Shown: positions 26,282-35,406, counted from the first letter of the stretch. The stretch: DNA of 64,000 nt from Actinomycetes bacterium (GCA_021801795.1 JAJYXR010000014.1:1-64000); one strand, 5' to 3'. Notes: generated by a model not told the origin, from the sequence alone. Made by a program: numbers and translations.

Positions 26282-27232
26282 GTGGCAGTAGTGACTACGC
26301 GCCAGCTGCTGGATGCCGGAATGCACTTCGGGCATCAGACGCGCCGCTGGAACCCGAAGATGAGGCGCTTCATCCTCGGTGAGCGCAACGGCATCTACAT
26401 CATCGATCTGAAGCACACCCTGCGCGGCCTGGAGGAGGCCTACGTGTTCACCCGCGACCTGGTCGCCAACGGTGGGACCATCCTCTTCGTGGGGACGAAG
26501 AAGCAGACCCAGGATCCGGTAGCAGCCTATGCGCTGAAGTGCGGCATGCCATATGTGAACGAGCGCTGGCTAGGCGGGATGCTCACGAACTTCCAGACCA
26601 TCTCCTCTAGGGTCCGTAAGCTCCAGGAGCACGAGAACATGCAGCGTGCGGGTGACTTCGAGGCAATGCCGAAGAAGGAGGCCCTGCGCCACACCAGGGA
26701 GCTCGAGAAGCTTCGAAGGAACCTCGGCGGCATACGGAACCTGGACCGTCTCCCCGACGCGGTGTTCGTCATCGACACGAAGAAGGAGCACATCGCCGTC
26801 ACCGAGGCCAATAAGCTGGGGCTGCCCCTGGTGGCGGTGGTGGACACGAACTGCGACCCCGACCAGATCACCTATGTCATCCCTGGCAACGACGATGCCA
26901 TCCGGGCAGGAAGCCTCGTATGCAGGGTCATGGCCGATGCCGTGCTCGAGGGCCGCTTCATGGCCGAGCACGGCGTGTCCGCTCCACGGAAGGCAGCCAG
27001 CGAGCCGACCCAGCCAGTAGCAGACGCCGGGCCAGTAGCAGACGCCGGGCCAGTAGCAGAGGCCGGGCCAGTAGCAGAGGCCGGGCCAGTAGCAGAGGCC
27101 GGGCCAGTAGCAGAGGCCGGGCCAGTAGCAGACGCCGGGCCAGTAGCAGACGCCGGGCCAGTAGCAGAGGCCGGGCCAGTAGCAGAGGCCGGGCCAGTAG
27201 CCGAGGCCGACGAGGACACCAGGGAGGTCTGA
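26282..27232 (+). CDS. rpsB: Ribosomal protein S2 with repeat tail
   Basis: S2 of the 30S subunit, 316 residues against the usual 240-270. The core is normal: [90 protein letters not shown]. After residue 243 comes a tail of 11 tandem [12 protein letters not shown] hexapeptides coded by an 18-bp repeat array. The tail is acidic and Pro/Ala-rich and would hang from the ribosome surface. The GTG at 26282 is chosen from GGGAGGA 6 nt upstream. tsf follows after 2 bp. An acidic extended C-terminus is common in actinobacterial S2, but such regular repeats are unusual. Confidence 0.96.
   Translation: MAVVTTRQLLDAGMHFGHQTRRWNPKMRRFILGERNGIYIIDLKHTLRGLEEAYVFTRDLVANGGTILFVGTKKQTQDPVAAYALKCGMPYVNERWLGGMLTNFQTISSRVRKLQEHENMQRAGDFEAMPKKEALRHTRELEKLRRNLGGIRNLDRLPDAVFVIDTKKEHIAVTEANKLGLPLVAVVDTNCDPDQITYVIPGNDDAIRAGSLVCRVMADAVLEGRFMAEHGVSAPRKAASEPTQPVADAGPVADAGPVAEAGPVAEAGPVAEAGPVAEAGPVADAGPVADAGPVAEAGPVAEAGPVAEADEDTREV
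27014..27211 (+). repeat. 18-bp tandem repeat x11 in rpsB tail
   Basis: Eleven copies of an 18-bp unit (CCAGTAGCAGASGCCGGG) lie end to end. Copies differ only at one base that switches Glu and Asp: the order is D D E E E E D D E E E, which suggests that blocks of several units were duplicated together. The last unit has drifted (GCC for GCA, GAC for GGG). Confidence 0.95.
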
Positions 27233-27234
27233 GG

Positions 27235-28029
27235 ATGGCAGCTTTCACAGCCAAGGACGTCCAGGCGCTCAGGCAGGCTACCGGCGCGGGGATGATGGAC
27301 GCTAAGAAGGCGCTCGAGGCGAGCGACGGCGACATGGAGAAGGCTCGCCAGTGGTTGAGGGTGCAGGGCCTGGCAGGTGCAGCCAAACGCTCGGATCGGG
27401 AGGCATCCCAGGGTGCGGTGGCAATCGGCGTGGCGGGCTCCGGGGCAGCGATAGTAGAGCTGCGATGCGAGACGGACTTCGTGGCGAAGTCCGAGGAGCT
27501 GGTGTCCCTGGTGGGAGAGCTGGCCGACCTGGTGGCCGCCAAGGGCGAGCAGGCCATGAAAGAGCGGGAGGGGGCGATCGAGGAGCTGAAGACGACCCTG
27601 AAGGAGAACATCTCCCCGGGACAGGTCGTCCGCTTCGAGGTGGCGGAAGGTGCGGTGCTCGGGACCTATCTCCACACCCAGGCTGGCAGGGGCGTGAACG
27701 CGGTGATGGTCGAGCTGAAGGGCGCGGGCGATCAGGTCGCTCACGACGTCGCGGTCCATATCGCTTTTGCACGGCCTGCCTACGTCTCGCGCAGCGAGGT
27801 TCCCGAGGCCGACGTGGCGGCAGAGCGAGCGGTCATCGAGGAGATGAGCGTCAAGGAGGGAAAGCCGGAGGCGGCCCTCGCAAAGGTGGTGGAGGGGCGG
27901 ATGCAGGGTTGGTACAAGGAGCGCTGCCTTCTCGACCAGCCCTATGCCCGTGACGAGAAGCAGAGCGTCGCGGACTTGCTAGGGAGTGCAGAGGTATTGC
28001 GCTTCGCTCAGGTCGTTGTGGGCTCCTGA
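27235..28029 (+). CDS. tsf: Elongation factor Ts
   Basis: EF-Ts of 264 residues, the nucleotide exchange factor for EF-Tu. It starts AAFTAKDVQALRQATGAGMM with the TDFVAK motif (ETDFVAKSEELVSL) near residue 82, and the second subdomain VAVHIAFARPAYVSRSEVP. The C-terminus ends in a KQSVADLLGSAEVLRFAQ helix. The ATG at 27235 follows GGGAGG 10 nt upstream inside the rpsB 3' end; an upstream open frame through the rpsB repeat is a shadow. It shares the operon with rpsB, pyrH and frr. Confidence 0.96.
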   Translation: MAAFTAKDVQALRQATGAGMMDAKKALEASDGDMEKARQWLRVQGLAGAAKRSDREASQGAVAIGVAGSGAAIVELRCETDFVAKSEELVSLVGELADLVAAKGEQAMKEREGAIEELKTTLKENISPGQVVRFEVAEGAVLGTYLHTQAGRGVNAVMVELKGAGDQVAHDVAVHIAFARPAYVSRSEVPEADVAAERAVIEEMSVKEGKPEAALAKVVEGRMQGWYKERCLLDQPYARDEKQSVADLLGSAEVLRFAQVVVGS

Positions 28030-28070
28030 GCTCGGAGGAGCCGGTGGGGTCAAGGGGGGCAGGCACCGGC

Positions 28071-28787
28071 ATGCCCAATAGACGCGTGGTGCTCAAGATG
28101 TCTGGTGAGGCGTTGGCCTCGGAGGCCTCGGACGAGACCATCGATGCGCGGGTCGTGGAGCGCCTGGCCCGGGAGATCTCATCTGCCTGTGAAGAGCTGC
28201 CAATCGAGCTGGCGATCATGGTGGGAGGTGGGAACATCTGGAGAGGGACGACCGGCGAGGGCCAGGGTATCGACCGTGCCACCTCGGATACCATGGGCAT
28301 GCTGGCGACCGTGATAAATGCACTTGCCCTACAGGATGCCATCGAGCGCAATGGCAGGCCTACCAGGGTGCTCAGTGCCCTGCACATGGCCGAGGTGGCA
28401 GAGCCCTACATACGCAGGCGGGCAATACGCCATCTGGAGAAAGGCCGTGTGGTCATCTTCGCCACCGGCATGGGGAACCCCTACTTCACCACCGATACGG
28501 CGGCCGCCCTGCGTGCGGCGGAGATCGAGGCGGGGATGCTCCTGAAGGGGACCCATTCCGGCATCGACGGCGTCTACAGCGCCGACCCGAAGGTCGATCC
28601 CGCGGCAGATCGTTTCGAGCGCCTCGGCTACATGGAGGTGGTGCAGCGTGACCTGCGCGTCATGGATCTGACTGCCATCACCTTCTGTAGGGACAACGCG
28701 CTCGCGGTCCTGGTGTTCGACGTCATGACCGAGGGTAACCTGCACCGTGCGCTTGCTGGTGACGAGATAGGTACGCTGATCTCGTGA
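28071..28787 (+). CDS. pyrH: UMP kinase
   Basis: PyrH phosphorylates UMP to UDP with ATP and forms hexamers. The 238-residue protein has RVVLKMSGEALA at the N-terminus, IMVGGGNIWRG, DTMGMLATVINALALQD, VVIFATGMGNPYFTTDTAAALRA and LLKGTHSGIDGVYSADP. The ATG at 28071 gives the usual N-terminus; a GTG at 28044 adds nine residues but lies only 3 nt from a GGAGGAG, too close for a ribosome binding site. Its stop overlaps frr. The rpsB-tsf-pyrH-frr order is the standard bacterial one. Confidence 0.95.
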   Translation: MPNRRVVLKMSGEALASEASDETIDARVVERLAREISSACEELPIELAIMVGGGNIWRGTTGEGQGIDRATSDTMGMLATVINALALQDAIERNGRPTRVLSALHMAEVAEPYIRRRAIRHLEKGRVVIFATGMGNPYFTTDTAAALRAAEIEAGMLLKGTHSGIDGVYSADPKVDPAADRFERLGYMEVVQRDLRVMDLTAITFCRDNALAVLVFDVMTEGNLHRALAGDEIGTLIS

Positions 28788-29356
28788 TGGACGACGAGAT
28801 GGTGCAGCTCGTGCTGGACGAGGCTCGGGAGCACATGGACAAGGCCGTGGCCCACACCCGTTCGGAGTTCGCGGCTGTCCGTACTGGCCGGGCTCAAGCT
28901 GCCCTGGTGGAGCACCTGAAGGTGGAGGCCTACGGATCGGAGGTGGAGCTGCGTCAGGTGGCGAGCCTGAGCGTCCCCGAGGCGCGCCTTCTGGTGATAG
29001 CGCCCTATGACCGGTCGATACTTCCTGCCATAACCAAGGCGGTCCAGGCGTCCGACCTGGGTATAACTCCCTCGGACGACGGGCAGGTGCTGCGCCTCAG
29101 CTTCCCCAGCCTTACCGAGGAGCGGCGTAAGGACCTGGTGAAGCTGGTCCGTCACAAGGCAGAGGAAGGTCGGGTGGCCATACGTAACCTGAGGCGATCC
29201 GCTCGTCACGAGCTGGAGGCTCTGGAGCACGGAGGTGAGCTCTCCAGTGACGAGCTGGAGCGGCTGGAGCGAGATCTCGAGCGCCTTACCCACGAGATGG
29301 TGGGCCTGGTAGACGAGCTCCTCGCTCATAAGGAAGAAGAGCTGCTCCGGACCTGA
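28784..29356 (+). CDS. frr: Ribosome recycling factor
   Basis: A 190-residue RRF that splits ribosomes after termination together with EF-G. The three-helix bundle domain is evident (HMDKAVAHTRSEFAAVRTGRA at about 17-37; FPSLTEERRKDLVKLVRHKAEEGRVAIRNLRR at about 105-137) with the small domain VEAYGSEVELRQVASLSVPEARLLVIAPYD between. The GTG at 28784 overlaps the pyrH stop; the ATG at 28787 is equally possible. Length is normal (185). Confidence 0.96.
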   Translation: MMDDEMVQLVLDEAREHMDKAVAHTRSEFAAVRTGRAQAALVEHLKVEAYGSEVELRQVASLSVPEARLLVIAPYDRSILPAITKAVQASDLGITPSDDGQVLRLSFPSLTEERRKDLVKLVRHKAEEGRVAIRNLRRSARHELEALEHGGELSSDELERLERDLERLTHEMVGLVDELLAHKEEELLRT

Positions 29357-29424
29357 TCTGCCGGTGTCGGTGCCCTCCCGGGGTCATCGAGTGGGCGGGG
29401 AGTTCGTTCAAGGAGCGTGGTGAC

Positions 29425-31455
29425 GTGGAGGAAGACGAATTGGGCGACGAGGAGATCGGGGATCCTGGCGAGGTGGTGGACGAGGAGTCTCCCACCTTGC
29501 AGCTGCCCATCGAGGGGCTGAAGGTGACAGGCGCCGTCCTCGCAGCCGAGGCCCTAGGCGCACGCCAGGCAGAGTCTCCAGAGTCCCGCCCCCCGGAACC
29601 AGCTGGGTCCGAGACCGCCGCTGCCCGCCCCCCGGAACCAGCTGGGTCCGAGACCGCCGCTGCCCGCCCCCCGGAACCAGCTGCCGGACCGCAGGCCGGT
29701 AGTGCTGATGTGCCGGAGGAGCCAGAGACGCCGAGCGCTTTCAAGGCGCCGCTCGACATGCCCCACTGGGCAGATCCCCCCACCGGCCAGGTTCCGGCTG
29801 TGCTGGACCGTAGCGGAGGGCTATCCCCTGACGACCCGTTGGCCGCGCTGGACACGGGACCTGTTTGGCGCGAAGAGGGCAGCGACTGGGACGACTCGGG
29901 GTTCGATCACTCGTTGCTGGCCGAGCCAGAGGACGACGCCCCCCTCGGGGTCCTGGGCGAGACTCCCCTGGAGGAGCGCCGGCCCTGGGAGTTCGGCGAT
30001 CTGGGAGCCTCTGATGCAGGGTCGGATACTGGGCAGACCGGGCAGACCGGGCAGGCTGGGCAGACCGGGCAGGCTGGGCAGATGGATGCAGGCGAGATCC
30101 AGCCAGATGATCCCGGCGAAGCCGGCCTGGTCTCGACTGGTGATGCTCGCGCGCTGGAGGACCGCCCAGTGGAGCGCGACGAGGCTCGACAGGAGCCGCT
30201 CGGGCGATCCGATGAGGCGGCTGCTGGAACAGGTGCGGATGGACCCGAAGACGCCACCGTACCCAGCGACCCCGACCCGGATGCCGACCCGGATACCGGT
30301 CGGGTGAGCAGACCGGGGACCAGTAGGGGAACCGCTGGGGGGGCTGGCGGGGATGGTGGATCCGGTCCCGGGGAGGACCAGGGCGAGGAGGATCCCTGGG
30401 CGCTGCTCGGTGAGCCTGGCGCTACGGGTGAAGACGAGCCGTACGGGGGGATTCGGCGGCTCCTCGCAAGGGCGCCCGGAGCTGCCTACGGGGCGCGGCT
30501 GGCGTCGATGGCGTCGATGGGAAGGCAATCCGGTGAGAAAGGCCACCGAGCCCGCCATGCGAGGCGGGAAGCCAGGGGCAACCGTCGAACGGGCAGGGTG
30601 CCGGAGGCGGCAGGGGGGGCGAGCGGAGCAGGTAGGAACCTCCCGGTAGCCATATCGACCGGGCTGGGCCTGGGCGTGGTCGCCGTGGTGGTGTTCTACC
30701 TGGGTCCTGCTCCGACGTTGGCCTTCGTGACGGCGGTGGTCACCGTGGCGGTGGCAGAGTGCTATGGCGCGTTTCGACGGGCGGGGCGCCGGGTGGCTCC
30801 ACTGCCGGCTCTGCTGGCGACGGTGGCCCTGATGACGGCGGTCTACGCGAGGGGTCTGGCTGCCATGCCCATAGTGGTCAGCTCCCTCGTCGTGGCCACC
30901 TTCGTCTGGTACCTCCTGGGGCCCGGGAAGGGCAAGGGGGAGGTGCTGGGCGGTGTGTCGACCACCTTGTTCGGGTTCGCCTGGGTGGCGATCCTGGGTT
31001 CGTACGGAGCCCTCCTGGTGGCTCCGGGCCAGTTCCCCGATCGCAGGGGCATCGCCTTCCTCTTCGGGGCGATCATCGCGACGGTTGCCCACGATGTAGG
31101 TGCGCTCGGCATCGGTAGGCGATTCGGACGCCATCCACTGGCTTCGAGGGTAAGCCCCCATAAGACCTGGGAGGGTCTGCTGGGGGGAATGCTGCTCGCG
31201 GTGGCGGTATCTGCCGGTGTGACCGGCACCCTACTGAGCCCGTGGACCCCGTCTAGCGCTGCGATCCTGGGTGTCGTGGTAGCGGCGGTGGCCCCGCTGG
31301 GGGACCTGTCCGAATCGCTCGTAAAACGCGATCTGGGACTGAAGGACATGGGGACGCTGCTTCCAGGACATGGCGGGATGCTGGACCGTATAGACGCGCT
31401 GCTATTCGTGCTTCCGGCCACCTACTATCTGGTGAGGGTTCTGAAGCTCGGATGA
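29425..31455 (+). CDS. cdsA: Phosphatidate cytidylyltransferase with giant acidic N-terminus
   Basis: CdsA makes CDP-diacylglycerol from phosphatidic acid and CTP in the inner membrane. The enzyme part occupies residues about 400-676 with seven or eight membrane helices, SPHKTWEGLLGG and the family signature SLVKRDLGLKDMGTLLPGHGG followed by MLDRIDALLF. In front is a cytoplasmic region of about 370 residues, acidic, Pro/Gly/Ala/Asp-rich and mostly disordered-looking, with three internal repeats (39-bp units, a 9-bp GQT/GQA array and a DPDP/DADPDT stretch). Ordinary CdsA is 260-310 residues. A basic stretch (HRARHARREARGNRRTGR) precedes the first helix. The GTG at 29425 has AAGGAG 9 nt upstream. 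It follows frr in the operon leading to dxr, rseP and ispG. Confidence 0.93.
   Translation: MEEDELGDEEIGDPGEVVDEESPTLQLPIEGLKVTGAVLAAEALGARQAESPESRPPEPAGSETAAARPPEPAGSETAAARPPEPAAGPQAGSADVPEEPETPSAFKAPLDMPHWADPPTGQVPAVLDRSGGLSPDDPLAALDTGPVWREEGSDWDDSGFDHSLLAEPEDDAPLGVLGETPLEERRPWEFGDLGASDAGSDTGQTGQTGQAGQTGQAGQMDAGEIQPDDPGEAGLVSTGDARALEDRPVERDEARQEPLGRSDEAAAGTGADGPEDATVPSDPDPDADPDTGRVSRPGTSRGTAGGAGGDGGSGPGEDQGEEDPWALLGEPGATGEDEPYGGIRRLLARAPGAAYGARLASMASMGRQSGEKGHRARHARREARGNRRTGRVPEAAGGASGAGRNLPVAISTGLGLGVVAVVVFYLGPAPTLAFVTAVVTVAVAECYGAFRRAGRRVAPLPALLATVALMTAVYARGLAAMPIVVSSLVVATFVWYLLGPGKGKGEVLGGVSTTLFGFAWVAILGSYGALLVAPGQFPDRRGIAFLFGAIIATVAHDVGALGIGRRFGRHPLASRVSPHKTWEGLLGGMLLAVAVSAGVTGTLLSPWTPSSAAILGVVVAAVAPLGDLSESLVKRDLGLKDMGTLLPGHGGMLDRIDALLFVLPATYYLVRVLKLG
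29587..29685 (+). repeat. 39-bp tandem repeat in cdsA (2.5 copies)
   Basis: Units at 29587-29625 and 29626-29664 appear identical, followed by a partial third to 29685. Each codes for RPPEPAGSETAAA. The unit is 13 codons, so the frame is kept. Confidence 0.92.
30031..30084 (+). repeat. 9-bp tandem repeat x6 in cdsA (GQT/GQA)
   Basis: Six units of GGGCAGACC or GGGCAGGCT, the last ending in ATG. They code for GQT or GQA triplets within the disordered N-terminal region. A second short array at about 30270-30296 repeats GACCCGGATRCC twice. Confidence 0.9.
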
Positions 31456-31536
31456 ACTCTAGGTCCAGCGTCTGGGGATGGGCCTTCAGAGCCCCTGCCC
31501 AGGCGTCGAGCGCACACCAGGAGAGCAGGTAGGCCA

Positions 31537-32697
31537 ATGAGGATCGGGGTTTCGCTCGCCGGTTCTACCGGGTCGATAGGCACCCAGGCAGTAGAGGTGG
31601 TGCGGGCAGAGCCTGAACGCTTCGAGGTGGTGGCCATCTATGCTGCGTCCGCAGTAGAGGCACTGGCTGCTCAGGCTGCGGTCCTTCGCCCCCAGGTGGT
31701 GGTGATAGCGGACAGCTCCAGGGTGGCCGAGCTCGAGTCCCTCGTCCCCAAGGGGACTCAGGTGCTCACCGGCGACGAGGGAGTCGCCGCCTTGTGTGCA
31801 GCAGAGGTGGTGGTGAACGGTGTCGTCGGTTTCGCTGGGCTGCCGGTCACGCTCGGGGCACTCCGGGCCGGCAGGCGGCTCGCGCTCGCTAACAAGGAGT
31901 CCCTGATCGCGGCCGGGCCGGTGGTCCAGGCCGCACGCTCTACCCCCGGGGCGGAGATCGTTCCGGTGGACTCCGAGCATTGCGCGCTCCACCAGTGCCT
32001 GAGATCCGCCTCGGGTATACCAGAGGTGAGGCGCCTGGTGCTCACGGCGAGCGGAGGACCGTTCCGGGGGCGGAGTGCCGACGAGCTTGCTTCGGTACGC
32101 GTGGAGGATGCGCTCTGCCACCCGACATGGCAGATGGGGCCGAAGGTCACCGTGGACTCCTCTACGCTCATGAACAAGGGTCTGGAGGTGATCGAGGCCC
32201 ACGAGCTCTTCGGCGTGGGGTTCGACCAGATCGACGTGGTGGTGCATCCCCAGTCTGTGGTGCACTCGATGGTGGAGATGACGGACGGGGCCACCATTGC
32301 CCAGCTCTCGCTGCCCGATATGCGGCTGGCCATCGGCTACGCGATGGGATATCCGGACCGGCTCGGTACCTCCTTCGGGGCACTCGACTGGTCGACTGTC
32401 CGGTCGCTCGATTTCGAGCCACCGGACAGGGAGCTGTTCTCCTGCCTGGGTCTGGCAGAGAGCGCGGGACGCTCCGGCGGATCTGCTCCCGCGTGGCTGA
32501 GCGCATCCAACGAGGTGGCGGTCGAGGCATTTCTGGCAGGGAGGATTCGCTGGCCGGAGATAGCAGCCGTGGTCGCGGAGTCCCTAGGCGCCTGGGACGG
32601 CGCGCCGGTCTATGACCTGGCCGACGTGCTGGATGCCGACGCCAGCGCGCGGCGTCATGCCGTGGCTGCGGTGTCACGGCTGGAGGTCGCTGCGTGA
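31537..32697 (+). CDS. dxr: 1-deoxy-D-xylulose 5-phosphate reductoisomerase
   Basis: Dxr (IspC) converts DXP to MEP with NADPH, the committed step of the MEP isoprenoid pathway. The 386-residue protein has the NADPH motif AGSTGSIGTQAVEVV, LALANKESLIAAG, the metal-binding VDSEHCALHQCL, TASGGPFRG and HPTWQMGPKVTVDSSTLMNK. All family motifs are intact. The ATG at 31537 follows an AGGAGAG a little further away than ideal. Its stop overlaps rseP as GTGA, and ispG, a later MEP step, follows rseP. Confidence 0.96.
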   Translation: MRIGVSLAGSTGSIGTQAVEVVRAEPERFEVVAIYAASAVEALAAQAAVLRPQVVVIADSSRVAELESLVPKGTQVLTGDEGVAALCAAEVVVNGVVGFAGLPVTLGALRAGRRLALANKESLIAAGPVVQAARSTPGAEIVPVDSEHCALHQCLRSASGIPEVRRLVLTASGGPFRGRSADELASVRVEDALCHPTWQMGPKVTVDSSTLMNKGLEVIEAHELFGVGFDQIDVVVHPQSVVHSMVEMTDGATIAQLSLPDMRLAIGYAMGYPDRLGTSFGALDWSTVRSLDFEPPDRELFSCLGLAESAGRSGGSAPAWLSASNEVAVEAFLAGRIRWPEIAAVVAESLGAWDGAPVYDLADVLDADASARRHAVAAVSRLEVAA

Positions 32698-33995
32698 GCA
32701 CGGAGCAGCTATCCGAGGATCACCTGGCCGAGGAGTCGCCCGATCAGCTGTCCCAGCGAAGGTCGCTGGTGCAGCTCGCAGTGGTGCTGATATCGGCTGT
32801 CCTGGCGTCGATAGCCTTCCATATCACCGATGTCCTGATCGTCGTCGCGGCCATCGTGATCATGGTGATGGTCCACGAGCTGGGCCACTTCCTCACCGCG
32901 AAGTGGAGCGGGATGAAGGTGACCGAGTACTTCCTCGGCTTCGGTCCGCGGGTGTGGTCGGTGCGTCGCGGCGAGACCGAGTACGGGGTAAAGGCGATCC
33001 CCGCAGGCGGATACGTGAAGATCATCGGCATGACGAACCTCGAGGAGGTCGACCCCGCAGACGAGCCGCGGTCCTATCGCCAGCAACCCTTCCACCGGAG
33101 GCTGCTGGTAGCCGTGGCGGGCTCCACCATGCACTTCGTGATGGCATTCGTGCTCATCTGGGCTGTCCTGGCGGTCATCGGCATCCCAGGTCCCGGGACA
33201 GTGGTCATCCAGGGCCTTACTGCATGGCAGGGACCACCCAGCCCGGCGCGTGCTGCAGGGCTCCATGCCGGGGAGGAGATCGTCGCTGTAGACGGGCACC
33301 GGGTCACCCGGTTCGGCCAGGTGGCCGCAGTAACGGGATCCCATGTCGGACAGCCCGTAAGGCTGGAGGTGAGGAGCGGGAAGGGCACCAGGACCGTTAC
33401 CCTCGTCCCGGTAGACGGGGAGCACGTACGCGTAGACGGCCAGCGGGTGCTGCCGAAGAAGGACCCGACCCCGGGGCTCATAGGCGTAGACCTCACCTAC
33501 GCACCAGTGCGCACAGGACCACTCGTCGCAGTAGGGGACTCGGCTACCGCGTTCGCGCGAACCTTCGATGCATCGATCCTGGCACTCGGTCACGTGTTCT
33601 CACCGAGCGGGCTGGCCACCTACTTCCACGAGCTCTCCAGCGCGAAGGCAGCCCAGCGGGCAGCACGCCAGGGCACCCGGCCAGAGTCGATATACGGGGC
33701 GGTGCGCACAGCAGTGCAGGGTGCACAGGCCGGTATCGGGGACCTACTCGCAGTCCTCATCTCCATCAACATCTTCATAGGGCTCGTCAACCTCTTCCCT
33801 ATGCTCCCGCTCGACGGTGGCCACGTGGCAGTGGCCGTCTACGAGCGGGTCAGGAGCCGCCGAGGGCGCCCCTACCATGCTGATGTCTCGAAGCTTCTCC
33901 CGGTGGCATACCTGATGATCGCCTTCCTCGGTTTCATCTTCATAAGCTCCCTCTATCTCGACATCGTCCACCCAGTCGCGAACCCCTTCCGCTGA
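32694..33995 (+). CDS. rseP: RseP-type site-2 membrane metalloprotease
   Basis: A 433-residue intramembrane zinc protease. HELGH (residues 61-65, in MVHELGHFLTAKW) is the metal site, followed by the GxxxN-like PAGGYVKIIGM; a PDZ domain (PSPARAAGLHAGEEIVAVDGHRV) sits in the middle, and the C-terminal half holds NLFPMLPLDGGHV, which gives the third metal ligand. Such proteases release anti-sigma factors or clear signal peptides. There is an extra Lys/Arg-rich stretch before the second catalytic part. dxr-rseP-ispG is the standard actinobacterial order. Confidence 0.93.
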   Translation: MSTEQLSEDHLAEESPDQLSQRRSLVQLAVVLISAVLASIAFHITDVLIVVAAIVIMVMVHELGHFLTAKWSGMKVTEYFLGFGPRVWSVRRGETEYGVKAIPAGGYVKIIGMTNLEEVDPADEPRSYRQQPFHRRLLVAVAGSTMHFVMAFVLIWAVLAVIGIPGPGTVVIQGLTAWQGPPSPARAAGLHAGEEIVAVDGHRVTRFGQVAAVTGSHVGQPVRLEVRSGKGTRTVTLVPVDGEHVRVDGQRVLPKKDPTPGLIGVDLTYAPVRTGPLVAVGDSATAFARTFDASILALGHVFSPSGLATYFHELSSAKAAQRAARQGTRPESIYGAVRTAVQGAQAGIGDLLAVLISINIFIGLVNLFPMLPLDGGHVAVAVYERVRSRRGRPYHADVSKLLPVAYLMIAFLGFIFISSLYLDIVHPVANPFR

Positions 33996-34114
33996 GTCCT
34001 GCCTGCCTGAGACCGCTCGCGCCGGCGGTCACTTATCTGGTCGCGGCCAACCGAGCGGCAGCCCACCTGAGAACTCCCGGCATGAGGGTGGGTCGGCTAA
34101 GTGCACTGCTGGGG

Positions 34115-34120
34115 CATAAT
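34115..34120 (+). promoter_or_regulatory. ispG promoter -10 box
   Basis: CATAAT lies 20 nt before the ispG start. Together with AGGAGG at 34130-34135 this would make a short leader of about 14 nt with a normal ribosome binding site. No good -35 is seen. A GACCGC/GCGGTC hairpin at about 34012-34031 precedes it. Confidence 0.4.
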
Positions 34121-34140
34121 GGATGTATCAGGAGGCTTCC

Positions 34141-35406
34141 ATGAGCCAGAACGGCACGCCGCTCGAAAATCAGGGGTACTCGAGGCCCGCGCTGGCCGAG
34201 CGGAGGCCGACGCGCCGGATCCAGGTGGGCAGTGTCGCCATAGGGGCTGGAGCGCCCGTTTCGGTGCAGTCGATGACCACCACGAAGACCGCAGACGTCG
34301 AGGGCACCCTGGCCCAGATCTACGACCTGGCGGCAGCAGGTGCAGACATCGTCCGCTGCACCTGCAACGAAGCAGAGGCGGCAGAGGGACTGGCCCACAT
34401 AGTCCCACGCTCGCCGGTCCCGATCGTGGCGGACATCCACTTCCACCACGAGATGGCTCTCGCCGCACTCGAGGCGGGCGTCCAGGCCCTCAGGCTGAAC
34501 CCGGGGAACCTGCGGAAGCCCGAGGAGATAAAGATGGTGGCTCGTGAGGCCAAGGACAGGGGGGTGCCGATACGCATCGGGGTGAACGCGGGCTCCCTCC
34601 ATCCGGATCTCTACAGGCGCTTCGGGGGTGCCACCCCGGAGGCACTGGTCGAGTCTGCACGCATGGAGCTTGCCTACTTCGAGGAGGTGGGCTTCGAGGA
34701 CGTGAAGATCTCGGTCAAGGCCTCCTCGGTGTCGCTAATGGTCGCCGCCTACAGGCTGGCCTCTGCCAGCTTCGACTATCCCCTGCACCTCGGCGTCACC
34801 GAAGCTGGGCCTCCACCTTCGGGGCTGGTGAAGGCCACTGCTGGCATCGCGACGCTGCTGTGCGAGGGGATAGGCGACACCATCCGGTTCTCGCTCACGG
34901 CAGACCCGGTAGAGGAGGCTGTGGCGGGTCGCCAGCTACTGGAGGCACTCGGTCTGCGTGAGCGCAGGGACATCGACCTGATTGCCTGTCCCAGCTGCGG
35001 AAGGGCCGAGATAGACGTCATAGGAGTCGCCAAGGCCGCCCAGAGCGCTCTCGAAGGCCGTAACCTGCCCATCCAGGTGGCCGTCATGGGCTGCGTGGTG
35101 AACGGTCCCGGTGAGGCGCGCCACGCGGACCTCGGGATCGCGGCAGGACGCCATCGTGGGCACCTGTTCATCCGGGGCAAGATCGTTCGGGTGGTGCCAG
35201 AGGACCAGATGGTCGAAGCCCTGGTCGAGGAGGCGGAAAGGCTGGTGGCCGAAGGGGTCGACGCCCGCCTGGCGGCTGCCGACGAGAACGCTGCCGCCGA
35301 AGCAGAGGCCGATCGCAGGGCCCTGCTCGACGCCAAGGGCGCCGACGCCAACCGCGCAGGCCAGAGGGTCGAGATGATCCGCAAGGCAGTCACCGGCGAG
35401 CCATAG
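34141..35406 (+). CDS. ispG: 4-hydroxy-3-methylbut-2-enyl diphosphate synthase
   Basis: IspG (GcpE) converts ME-cPP to HMBPP using a 4Fe-4S cluster. The 421-residue protein begins its TIM barrel with VSVQSMTTTKTADVEGTLAQI and VPIVADIHFHHEMALAAL, and the cluster ligands are in ACPSCGR and VMGCVVNGPGEA. GVTEAGPPPSGLVKATAGIA is also typical. The ATG at 34141 has AGGAGG 5 nt upstream; an ATG at 34123 lies before that site. The C-terminus carries about 35 extra residues, rich in Ala, Glu and Arg and probably helical. It completes a dxr-rseP-ispG set. Confidence 0.95.
   Translation: MSQNGTPLENQGYSRPALAERRPTRRIQVGSVAIGAGAPVSVQSMTTTKTADVEGTLAQIYDLAAAGADIVRCTCNEAEAAEGLAHIVPRSPVPIVADIHFHHEMALAALEAGVQALRLNPGNLRKPEEIKMVAREAKDRGVPIRIGVNAGSLHPDLYRRFGGATPEALVESARMELAYFEEVGFEDVKISVKASSVSLMVAAYRLASASFDYPLHLGVTEAGPPPSGLVKATAGIATLLCEGIGDTIRFSLTADPVEEAVAGRQLLEALGLRERRDIDLIACPSCGRAEIDVIGVAKAAQSALEGRNLPIQVAVMGCVVNGPGEARHADLGIAAGRHRGHLFIRGKIVRVVPEDQMVEALVEEAERLVAEGVDARLAAADENAAAEAEADRRALLDAKGADANRAGQRVEMIRKAVTGEP

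Noticed and set aside
26920..27234. Upstream extension of the tsf frame through the rpsB repeat
   Set aside because: It is only the rpsB repeat read in another frame; tsf has a normal ATG with a ribosome binding site at 27235.
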